Source: Microthyrium microscopicum (Eukaryota > Ascomycota > Dothideomycetes > Microthyriales > Microthyriaceae). From it: a DNA stretch of 64,000 nt. Within the stretch, counting starts at the first letter, position 1. The number at the start of each line of letters is the position of its first letter. The position numbers and the translations under genes are program-made. This document shows positions 41,101 through 54,747 of the stretch, one piece after another. Location: the NCBI GenBank assembly GCA_010405405.1, contig MU004245.1, forward strand, positions 9,256-73,255, given 5' to 3'. The notes under the pieces were generated by a model that ran no database searches, was not told the DNA's origin, and saw only the letters and a list, made by a program, of their open reading frames with translations.

Positions 41101-44100
41101 TATTATTAGATTATAATAGACTACTATTAGCTTAGTATTTATACTATAGCATTTAATTTACTTTAATGCTAGTATTTTAATTAATACTAGTAATAGTATA
41201 ATAGGAATTATTAACTCTTATTATCTTTAATAATATAGTATTCTTATTTTTTAACTTACATATTTATACTTAGTAATACTTATTAATAGTAAGTTAATAT
41301 CTATAGTTAATAAAGCTACTATCCTTAACTTATATATTAGATACTATATTAAGTAGATTAGCTATTTTATTATAGAAGTAGCTTCTTATAATTTAATTCT
41401 AAGAGCATCCTAGCTAGATTAATATAAAGTTAACTTATATAAAGGTTTAAGAATATTAATCTTCTATAGTATAAGATATATTATAAATTATATTATATTA
41501 TAACGCTTAATTATTATAAACCTAAAAGAATAATTTATAAACTTAGAATTACCTAAAGAATTAGATATTACTTTTATATCTATAGTAGCGTTTAAGAAAC
41601 TAATAAAGCATAAAAACGCTATAGTTAATATATTCTAGCTTAAAGATTTTAATAATAATAAAAAAAAGAAATCTCCTAATAGTAATAAAGATAATAATAA
41701 TAGATTCGTTATAAACTTTACTATATATATTATATTAAAAGAAGATTATCTTAAATAGTAAGATAAGCAAAATTGCCCTTACCTATTAAAAAAAGAGATC
41801 TTAAAACTTATCTTAGAACGTTTTTATTAATATTTTAAAGTCTTTAATTTAAAGCGTTTAGATATTCTTACGCCTTATTATAGTAAATATAACTACGTTA
41901 TTAACCTTATTCTTAACACCAAAATTCTAAAATACTAACTTATATTAATATTACTAAAATAAGCCTTAGTTATTAAATAATATATTAAGAGTTTACTCTA
42001 ACGTAGTTTTGCTATAGGTTTAAAGTCTTAATATACTATACCTATACTTTATATAAGCAAGCTAAGAAGAGGTATCTACATCTATATTAATTACTATAAG
42101 TTAAATAATATTACTATTAAAAATAGTAACGTCCTACTACTTATTAATAAGACGCTTATATGCCTTATAAAAACAAAGTATTACTCTAAGTTTAACGTTA
42201 TTACTACCTTTAAACGTATTTATATTAAACCTAAAAATAAATATAAGATAGTATTCTTAATATGCTATAGCCTATTTAAGTTTAAAATGCTACCCTTTAG
42301 CCTTATAAAGGAACTAGAGATATTCTAAGTATATACTAATTATATGCTAATATAGTTTTTAGATAATTTTATAATTATTTATTTAGATAATATTCTAGTA
42401 TTTAGTAAGATATTAGAAGAATATAACGCCTATATATATTTAATACTAAATATATTAGAACGTATAGGCTTATTTCTTAATATTAATAAGTTAGAGTTCA
42501 TTATCTAAGAAATAAAATACCTTAGTCTAATTATTACTATAAAAGGTATTAAGATAAACTCCTTAAAGGTTAATATTATAGTTAACTAGGAATAACTAAG
42601 TTATCTTAAGGATATATAAGCATTCCTTAGATTTACTAACTTCTATTAATAATTTATCTTTAATTACTCTACTATAGTAGTATTATTAATAAATCTTACT
42701 TAAAAGGATACTCTAGCTATATTTCTCTAAGACCCTAATAGGCCTAAGAAATAAGCTTTTAAGAAGCTAAAAGTAGACTTTACTAGTATACTAATTCTAT
42801 AATACTTTAATTATATTAAGGAAACTTAAATAAAGACGAACGTATTAGATTAGGCTTACGCTACTATATTATTATAAAAAGATACAAATAACAATCTAAG
42901 ACTAGTTACCTTCCTCTCTAAGAAAATATTACTAGTAAAATATAATTATAATATTTATAATAAAGAACTATTTACTATCGTCTATACCTTTAAGGAGTAG
43001 GAACCTAAGTTATTTAGTACTAAAAATATTATAAAAGTATTCTTAAATTATTAGAATCTTTAAACCTTTATAAAGACTAAGAAGCTTATACGCTATTAAA
43101 TACGTTAGGCTAAATTCCTATTATAATTCTACTTTTTAATTAAATACTACCTTAGTAAGAATAATAGTAAAGCTAACGCTTTAACCTAAAGATTATAGGA
43201 CGTACTATAAAATAATAAAGACTTATAAGTTAAGTAATAGTATTAACTACTTCTATTCTTATATTAATTTAGTACTAAATAAGCTATTAAGCTAACTATA
43301 ATCCTTATTAACTTAATTACCTTATCCTTTATATAAATAGCTACGCTTATATTAAATAAGCTAAATATTACTATAGTAGGAGAGTCTAATTTAGAACCTA
43401 TTATAGAAAGCTCTTAGAATAAAGCTTTAGCTAGTTTAGATAATTTGCTACTAGTTAATACTAAATCCCTAGATTTTAACCTAGAGTAGTTTATATAGGA
43501 AGTAATAAAGATAAGTAAGAAAGATAAGTTACTAATCATAATTTAACTAGTAAAGGCATAGAAAGACTACTTCTTGCCCTTTAGAGTACTAGATTAAGAT
43601 TAAATTAAATTAATAAATTATAAGGCTTTACTAAATAGTACTATCCTTTATTAATAAAAGTTATTTATACTAATAATATATTTATAAAATAAAGTAATAA
43701 AATAAGCGTATTAATATAAAGTTATAGGCTATAAAGAAACTATAATAACCTACTATTATCTTTAATAAGATTATTAGTAGCTAAGAATATTAGAATATAT
43801 TAAAAAATATATTAAAGGTTATTACTATATCTTTTTAAAGTTAGTACGCTAAAAGAAATAAGGGCTTTTTTACTTATTCTCTCTATTAGATTAAGCTTAA
43901 TCTAATATCTTTATAAACTTTACTATCTTACTACTATATTATATTTATTAGAGTATAGTTTATTAGTATATTATAGTTATTATTAATTATTTAACGTAAT
44001 TATAATAGTTTATTACTCTTTTAAGTCTTTTAGTAAAAACGATAGTTATAGTATTTATTAATTAAGTATAGAAGCTATATAGTTAGCTAGACTCTATTCT

Positions 44101-45417
44101 TTTAGATTAGAGAACTTAATTTATATCTACCTTTTAGAATTACTTATATAAATATATAAGTATTATATTAAGATTAAGTACTATATAGCATCTAGAGTCT
44201 AATAGTATTACTAAAATAACTATTACTATCTTAAAATAGTATCTTAGATCCTTTATTAATTAGGATTAGAATAATTAGGTAGCCCTATTATTATTTATTA
44301 AATTTATAGTAAATTCTACTATAAGTACTACTACTAGTTTCGTACTTTTTAAGGTATAAAATAGTTTTCTATTAAAATTAGAACTTAAATTTACTTATTA
44401 TTTACTATCTAAAGCATCGTACGCTTCTATTATAATACGTAAAGAAGTTATTATTACTAATTAAGTATAAGATAGTTAAAAGAAGCTTTATAAGTTTTTA
44501 AAGAAGTAATTAGTATAAGCTTAGGCTTAATAAAAGCTCTATGCTAATAAGTATTAACGTCTAGTACTAGATCTTTATCTTAGAGACTAGGTATAACTTA
44601 ACGTTTAAAATTATAATACAACTTACTTTTTAAAAATACTTAATAGTAAAAGTATTAATCTTTTTAAGATATTATATAAAATTAATAAAGTAATCTATAA
44701 ATTAGATCTTCTTAAATTAATAAAAATATACTTAGTATTTTATACTTAGTTATTATATCTAATTAATAATAACGTATATCTATTATAGGAATTAAACCTA
44801 CCCCTAATAGTTATTAATAAAAAAGAAAGCAAAGAAGAATAGCTTATTAATACTATTATTAATAGTAAATAGAATAATAAAGGTAAGAATAAGATACTTA
44901 AATATAAGATTAAATAGATAAGATTTTATAATAAAACTTAGTAGCCTTAGAAGAATGCTATTAACGTACTTAATACTATATTAGAATTCTATAGACTTTA
45001 TTCTTAAAAGCTTAGTCTATACCTTTCTTAGTCCCTATTAGTAAATAAAGTTAAAGAAGAAGATTATAATACTAATAAACTATTCGTAAATTAGGATTAT
45101 ATAGTATAAAAAGCGTTATATTTATTTATTTTTATTAATAGTATTATACTTTTAGTTTAGTTTTTAATTTACGCTACTAAAAGGATTATAGAATACTATA
45201 AACTAGTTTAAATAAATATCCTTTTCTTTATTAAATAGATTTAGATAGTACTAAGGTAAGTAGATAGTATATTACTATATCCCTTAGTAGTAATATATAT
45301 AAAGGAGTTTTATATTTATATAGACTAGCCTAGCCTAGCCTAGATTAACCTAGACTAGACTAGAACGAATTAGATTAGAATATAGCCTATAAGGTCTATT
45401 TTAGAGAAGAGGAGTTA

Positions 45418-45640
45418 TATAAGGAATCCTTATAGGTTTAGTATTATAGTATTTAGATGCTAAGATCTAATTCTATAAATAAGATTTCTTTATCTTATTT
45501 AGGGTTAGTATATTTAAGGATATCTTAGGCTCTTACTTCTTTGTATTTATAGCTATATCTCTAGATCTCTTCTCTTCGTACTTAGATCCTATAATACTAG
45601 CTACTTTCTGCTTGCCTGTTGCGCCCGTTAGCTCCTTACA
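45418..45640 (+). repeat. 3' LTR of element C
   Basis: 223 bp. It ends TCCTTACA, the inverted complement of an expected TGTAAGGA start, and is followed by TCTAA. Confidence 0.88.
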
Positions 45641-45645
45641 TCTAA

Positions 45646-47185
45646 GGAGTTAGAAATAACTTTAAAATAACTATAATAACTTACAATAACTTTAGAAATA
45701 ATAAAATAGATAAGAGGATTTTACTAAAGTCTTAAGTTAAATAACTAAGTAACTAATCTAGCTATGCGCCTAAACGTCTTACTATAGGTTAAAATATAGG
45801 ATTTAGTACCTTTAATTTAATCTAGAAATAAAAAGATTAAAAACTATAGAGTTAGTAAGGATTCTAGAAATAAATAAAAAAAGGAATATTAAAATCTAAA
45901 AAACTTTTTTAGGCTACAACTAGTAATAGCTTAATAGTAAATTCTAATTTAAATTATAACTTACGTATCTAAACGAGGGCTATCTTGCAGTATACTTTTT
46001 ACTATTATAGCAATTATATTTAAAAAGTTATTAATAGAAATTAAAGAGTAAAAAATATATTTATCTTTAAATAATTATAACTTAATTAACTTTTAAGATA
46101 TAAAAATAATAACAATATATCTAGATAGAGCTTAATAAGCTCTAAATATTAATTTAAAAATTATACCTAAAAGTTACCTATTTAGGTTACAAGGTCTCTA
46201 ATAACTACAATAAATTTTAAATAATTATAATAGATTTTAAATAATTATAATAGATTTTTAATATATTTTAAATAACTATAATAAGTTTAAAATAACTAGA
46301 ATAATAAGAATTATTTAGTACTTTATTTAATATATATCTAATACGTATCTAATATCTTTAAAATAACTAAAATAATTATTTTACTATTAAATATATAGTC
46401 TAATTTATAATATATAATAATTTTTTTATAATAAGTATAACTTATATCTTAAAATAGAAATAGTTACTATATCAAAATATTTTATTTTTATATATAATAT
46501 ACTATAATCTAAGTATAGAGTTTTAACCTAAATTTACTAGATATTTCTATAAGTTTTACTTAAAAACTAATAGTTATAATTCTTTCTATTTTTTATAGTA
46601 TAGAAAGTAATAATTTTTAAAGATAGTAAATATAAGTAATATAAACTCTAGATTATTTATTTTATAATATTAAATAAATATATAAAATATATAGAAGCTA
46701 TAAGTATTACTACTAAAACTACGTAGAGCTTAATAGTTACTAGTAAACTTAATTTAACTTAGATGTAGCTATATTAAAACTAAGTTATATAAATTTTTAC
46801 TTATTCTATATACTAAAATTAAGTATCTAGATAAGTAAAGAAGTAGAGTAGACGTAATAATAAATTAAAAGTTACTAAAGAAAAGTAAAATTATTATAAC
46901 TTAAAGTATAATATAATTTTTATAAGAAAAGTATTAAATAATACTATATAAGCTATTTAGATATTAGTCTAATATATAAATTATAATACTTATTATAATA
47001 GTTTACTTTACTTAGATAATACTCTAGAAAATACTTTAGTAATATAGTCTAGTTTATAAGCTAGTAAAAATTAAGAGAGTAATAGATAATAGTTTTAGCT
47101 TAATAAGAAAAAGCTTATATATTCTCTAACTATTAATTATAATGTAGCATATATCTTAATTTATAACTCTAAATATATATAGTCT
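45646..47185. other. AT-rich relic DNA up to the isochore edge
   Basis: No gene is seen. Around 46,190-46,400 there are degenerate units of (T)TTTAAATAA(T/C)TATAATA type, related to the 110-bp array at 4,191-4,745. After 47,185 CpA and TpG reappear at normal frequency. Confidence 0.6.
46397..46433 (+). repeat. 37-bp direct repeat, copy 2
   Basis: Identical to 4,771-4,807 in direct orientation and again preceded by sequence related to the 110-bp array. Confidence 0.85.
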
Positions 47186-48147
47186 AATACAAAGCTCGCG
47201 CAAAGAAACTTTAGAAGCCGTAGTTTAAAGGTTAAATTGCGTTAAATAGAAACCCTATACACACACCTCTTTCGCGCAGAAGAAGCCTATTAAAGCTTTA
47301 CCTTAACGAGCTTAGTAAGCAGGAATTTTTCGAGTCAAAAGGGAAAAAGTCTGCTCTTAACTCTGGTGACTCTAAAGTGCGTGAAATGACAATATAGATA
47401 CTAATGCTTTTAATAACCAAAGCCTGGAGAAAATGCCGCATTTGCGGTAAGGTAGGTAGGTAGGTACCTTGACCGTTGACGCCACCCTAACAACCAGAGT
47501 TAGATATATGTATCTAAAAACTTGTTGGCTTTGAAGCTGTGCTCCGTAGGCAGAAGTGAGTTACTTGGTGAAGCCTTAAGAAACTTCAATTGTTTAGTGA
47601 TAGGGGATTGGTGGAGGTAGAGTTAGGCTGACCACAAGGCTGAAGAGGCAAACCTAGTTCGCAGATTAAGCGCTACCTCCGGAATGCGGTGGTGTTTTTG
47701 GTAAGGCAGCGGTGAATGGTAAAAGTCAACGAGTTGCTGCTGGAATGTTCTTTGTGTAAGAAAGGTGGGCTTACAGGGCAGGCACGGATCGCACCCTGGT
47801 CTTTTTGCCGCGAGATGTTAAGGCTGCAATAGGTCTACGTGGTGAACATTTGAAGCTCTGGCTCAACTTCTCAAGTGGCAGGACCATCCCAAGGTTGAAG
47901 GTTCCTTCCTTCACCATCTCAACCAGCTTCACCACAACTCTTTCACTCTCCAACATCTCCAACATCGTCTCGCTAGTCTGTCACTCTACCATTCATCCAA
48001 CACTACAAAACCTCGTCCTCCTTCTCCCTCCTCTCTTGCTATCCTCAACTCTCTTACACCAACTCTCCATCTACTCGCTGTCCCAACCACTGTCATCTGT
48101 TCCGTCCAAAACACCACTTAATCACATCAAAGCTCCAAGCTGCCAAT
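47186..48147 (+). promoter_or_regulatory. CDC48 upstream region, from the RIP edge to the start codon
   Basis: All of CDC48's upstream DNA of normal composition fits in about 960 bases. It contains a (GGTA)n microsatellite at 47451-47466 and, from about 47,935 to 48,130, a pyrimidine-rich, CTC/CAAC-rich stretch typical of the core promoter and 5' leader of highly expressed genes in moulds. Open frames in this stretch overlap each other on both strands and have no recognisable product, so I do not call them genes. The transcription start is not determinable here. Confidence 0.5.
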
Positions 48148-50874
<2,727 letters not shown>

Positions 50875-52485
50875 GTGCTTACAGGCTCTTGGTTTGTTTG
50901 TGCATTCGGATCGGTAAACTCGCCATGGGTGGAGTTTTATGTGTTGGTGCTTGCTGTCTTGAAGTGTCATGTTTGCCTTGTGTCGAGTCGGTCGGTTTCA
51001 TCACGGTCGATTAGATTGGGTTAATGTTAGTTGCTTTTGTTGACTTACTCACCCCTTGTTGCTGCTTTTTGATGAAGAAAAATCACCATTGCTTGATAGA
51101 GTTTTTGTGGGCATACGGGACGGGCTAGGTTAGACTTGTAGTAGCTTTGGGCCTTGTAGTGTATGTACTTCATAAATATAAAGGCATTAGGTTCTCAAGT
51201 ATTGTCTAGTTTATGCTTTCGCTGCCGTGATATATGTACATTATTTTTGGGCAATATCAAGTGGACTCTTTATATTATCACTTTGATTCTGTAGAGTAGC
51301 CTCTCTTCAACTGCGATTTTATGACTCTCCTTTGACTATCAGACACTTTTCATGCTGAATACTCTTTTCATGTGCTCCTCTCTGATGTCGAAATGAGTGA
51401 TCCTTTTGGACACTGATGGAATTTACAGCTCAACTACGATGTCTTTTATCTACCGTGCTCCGGCACCAAGTGCTGTTTTCCCTAGAGGACGTCTAATTCC
51501 TAGCGACTTATCCAATAACGTAAAAAATACCATTCTTTTAATATTAAGATAGTATGGTAAATATCGTTATGAGGTATTGCGCGAGTTGATACCTCGTCTA
51601 TTTTGACGCCGCAGACGCGGAGCGCAACTAAGGTTGCATGAGAGGCAGTGGCGTATGAAATCTATCCGGACACTCCGGATTGGCTTAACAGGTGAAGGCT
51701 TAGCATATTCCAGATCTCTTCCAACTACCTTACAAACAGCGTAGGCGAGCAATCAATCCGTCAACCAGGTTGTGACATTGCGCATCCCTCAAAGATCCAG
51801 ATGTTGTCAAGGTCCTTTCGTCAGTTCAAACGTTCCCTTTTAAGAGACAAACTTCAACAACCTAGGATTTGATCCATTACTCGTGTGCCGTTCTGCATGA
51901 GGTTCTGTCAAAAGCAAGTGGATTTCTCCCATCTCACTATCTCTAGGATCGCCATGCATGCAATGCTACCGTAGATCCAGCCGATTCCCAATCAGGGAGG
52001 TCAAATTCAACATTGCAGTCCAACCACCAGCATAGCACTACCAACTTGTAGACGCTTCTCTACCCGAACATGTCCATAATTATCGGTTAGTGGGCATCAC
52101 GCTTGAACGTCTGTGGTTCTGGCGGAGTGGCTATCATGCCCAGTTCTCAGTCGCCCGGCTAAGTGACGAGTTTACTATTCGCTCTGCTAGCTACTTATCA
52201 GCTAGAGCTAGAGAGTGGAATTCATCCTGCGAGCATGACGATCACCCGGTCAATCCATGATGGATTCCTCCAAGATTCCGGGAATGATTCAAAAACAAAA
52301 GCATTCGCCTCGAGGCCATGCTGCAAGGGTTACATTCTCCCACGTTAGGTAGGTACATTAGATGTATATATGGACACTGAGAAGCGGACTTCGATCTTAG
52401 TTGGATCGAACTCTTTCTCATTCAGGGAAGAAATCACACCTTGACAACGCTTAGTCCCTCTCGTTTTCCGTGAGCTCCAAGCAAG
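50875..52485. other. Intergenic region, CDC48 to carboxypeptidase
   Basis: Normal composition. The first few hundred bases should hold the CDC48 3' UTR, with AT-rich possible polyadenylation signals around 51,165-51,185. The remainder would include the carboxypeptidase promoter. Apart from the palindrome at 51,515-51,570 I see no gene, tRNA or repeat. Short open frames at ~51,570-51,750 and 52,163-52,348 have no support. Confidence 0.5.
51515..51570. repeat. 56-bp imperfect palindrome
   Basis: The left arm begins ATAACG and ends ATACCAT; the right arm begins ATGGTAAAT and ends CGTTAT. The outer six and inner seven bases pair, with a few mismatches between them and an AT-rich centre. It may be a DNA hairpin, a MITE-like relic, or a 3'-end signal of the upstream gene. 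Confidence 0.6.
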
Positions 52486-54261
52486 ATGAGGAGTACAATG
52501 CGTTTCGTTACCAGTGCCGTCAGCCTTCTATCCCTTACAGCGGCCCAGTTTGTACCAGCACCAACCGATCTACTAACGAAAGTCGGCTATGCAAACGTCA
52601 CAATCCGCTATAAGGAAGTACCGGCGGGTATTTGCGAACTAGATCCAAATGTGAAGTCTTATTCGGGTTATGCGGACATAGCAGCCAACCAGAGCATCTT
52701 CTTCTGGTTCTTTGAGACCAGAAACGACGACCCTTCGGATGCTCCGCTGACCGTCTGGATAAATGGAGGACCTGGAAGTAGTTCTATGATTGGTATGTAT
52801 TGGTCATGCCACCTCCTTCGCAAGTCAAGTCTAGCAGAAGTGTACTAATGCTCGCGACAGGTTTGTTCCAAGAAAACGGACCTTGTACTGTGGATGCGAA
52901 TTATAACCCAGTAAACAATCCATACTCGTGGTCAAATGTTACAAATATGCTATTCATAGGTTTGTGAAGAAATCATCGCTATGTATCAAGAACTGTCTAA
53001 TTCTGCTGAAGATCAACCTGCGCAAACAGGACACTCCTACTCGATACCTGTTCCAGGCTATCTTGATGATTCTGGATCAATTGTTGAATTGCCGAACAAT
53101 ACCTGCCCTGATATCGCCAATGGCACCTGTGGAACATTCTCCAAGCCCGATACTTCTCTCACTGCAAACTCAACAGATGCTGCTGCCTCGGGAATGTGGA
53201 AAACACTTCAAGGCTTCATGGGAGTGTTTCCTCAGTACGACCGGAAAGAATTCTTTTTCACGACCGAGTCCTATGGTGGTCACTACGGACCAGTGTTCAA
53301 CGAGTACATTGAGAAACAAAATGCAAATCTACCAGAAGGTGCAAAGGAGATCGCTCTAGAAGCAGTCCTAATCGGCAACGGATGGTACGATCCACTTCTA
53401 CAATATCAAGCATACTACAACTATACCGTATTCCCAGGAGCAACCTACGACATTGAATTCTTCAACAAAACCATCCAAGACCAGATGTACGACAACCTCT
53501 ACGGCCCTACAGGATGTGTACCACAGCTCCTAAACTGCTCCAGCACAGGCTCCAACAAAATCTGCTCCGACGCAGATAACTTCTGCTACGAGCAAGTCGA
53601 AAACTACTACGACATCTACGCCGGCCGCGACGAATACGACTCGCGCGAACTAGTCCCCGATCCCTTCCCACCAGAGTACTACGTGCAATACCTCAACACG
53701 CCAACAGTGCAAGAAGCCATTGGCGCCTTTGTCAACTTCACCGAGGGCAGCAACACTGTCGGCGACGCCTTCGGCAGCACTGGCGATGATGCTCGCGTAT
53801 TAAGCATCATTCAAGATATGCAAGACCTCATCAACAAAGGCATATATGTTGTCATGTATACCGGTGATGCAGACTATAACTGCAATTGGCTTGGTGGCGA
53901 AGCTGTGGCGGAGGAGATTTGTGCGCCTGGATTCGATGATGCGGGATACACTGATATCAAGACATCTGATGGTATTTCACATGGGCAGGTGAAGCAAGCG
54001 GCCAACTTTGCGTTCCTGCGGATCTATGAGAGTGGACATGAAGTTCCGTTCTACCAGCCGTTGGCGGCGTTGACTATGCTTTGGAGAGTTTTGAATGGGA
54101 AAGATGTCGCTACGGGGAAAACTGCTATTAGTGATAGCTATATCACTGTGGGAACACCGAAAAGCACGTATCGTGAAGGGAACGCTACGGTCCAGTTTGG
54201 TCTGGTTCCTACGAATGCGACGTACAATACTACGACGAACGAGCCGAATCCTTTTAGATAA
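52486..54261 (+). CDS. Secreted serine carboxypeptidase, S10 family (carboxypeptidase S1-like)
   Basis: Removes C-terminal residues from peptides outside the cell or in the vacuole. Exons 52486-52792, 52861-52959, 53012-54261; introns have GTATGT...ACAG (branch TACTAAT) and GTTTGT...GAAG. The product has 551 residues. An N-terminal signal peptide runs to about residue 21 (hydrophobic core FVTSAVSLLSL, then TAAQ). The oxyanion region NGGPGSSS is at 93-100, the catalytic Ser222 in ESYGG, Asp423 in GDADYNCNW and His478 in ESGHEVPF: the full S10 triad in order. Many N-glycosylation sequons. No C-terminal GPI signal, so it is probably free. The KSYSGY, IFFWFFE and MIGLFQENGPC segments fit the Aspergillus carboxypeptidase S1 homologues better than vacuolar CPY. 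A second Met at residue 5 is an alternative start. The neighbouring sugar transporter is convergent, not co-transcribed. Confidence 0.93.
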
Positions 54262-54747
54262 GTAGCGGATGGGGCTTTTAATACTGGGAGACCAAATTTA
54301 ATGTTATACTTTAATGATATTACATCTTACCAACCTGATTTGAGTCTTCAAATGGTGAAGTTCTGAGCCAGGTTATCTCATTGTCTTGTAGCCATAAAGC
54401 ACTCCGCCACAGAGAGAAAGGCTCAAATAATTTGCTCATTGATAAGTTGAATCACTCGTCTTCAAGAGGAAGATATAGAGACAATAGCGAATTGATATTG
54501 GGGTATAGACAGTGAACACTAAAATTAGTTGATCGAATCATCATTCGTGAATGATGAAGCACCATATTTTTAACAATAAACGACAGAATCAGCGAGATCA
54601 GACAGCGAAATGTATCTCTCCTATACTTCTCCACCTCCACATTTACCGCATCCAAATCTTCCATTACGTTTTGTATCATATCCAAAACTCAAATATGCCA
54701 CGACATAAAAGTGTAGCATCGCTCTAGGTCTTTTGAGAACCTTTGAT
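54262..54747. other. Convergent 3' region
   Basis: 486 bases between the stop codons of the carboxypeptidase (+) and the transporter (-). It should hold both 3' ends. A short minus-strand open frame at 54,452-54,685 has no support. Confidence 0.5.

Larger units (their letters stand above)
37922..45640 (+). mobile_element. Ty3/Gypsy chromovirus C, full length (fossil)
   Basis: Element of 7,719 bp with 223-bp LTRs (37922-38144 and 45418-45640) and target duplication TCTAA at 37917-37921 and 45641-45645. A purine-rich AGAGAAGAGGAG tract precedes the 3' LTR. Ordered, degraded domains: gag (~38,900-40,900), protease (~41,200), reverse transcriptase (~42,080-42,540), RNase H (~42,830-43,200), integrase (~43,550-44,400), and a chromodomain-like segment (~44,830-45,020). 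Same family as fragment B. Broken throughout by RIP. The 3' LTR is less mutated than the 5' copy and keeps its TCCTTACA end. Confidence 0.9.

Noticed and set aside
1-47185. Effector or other host gene hidden in the AT-rich block
   Set aside because: AT-rich isochores of fungi sometimes hold effector genes, but no open frame of about 60 codons or more is present before 47,770 and all legible protein similarity is to retroelements.
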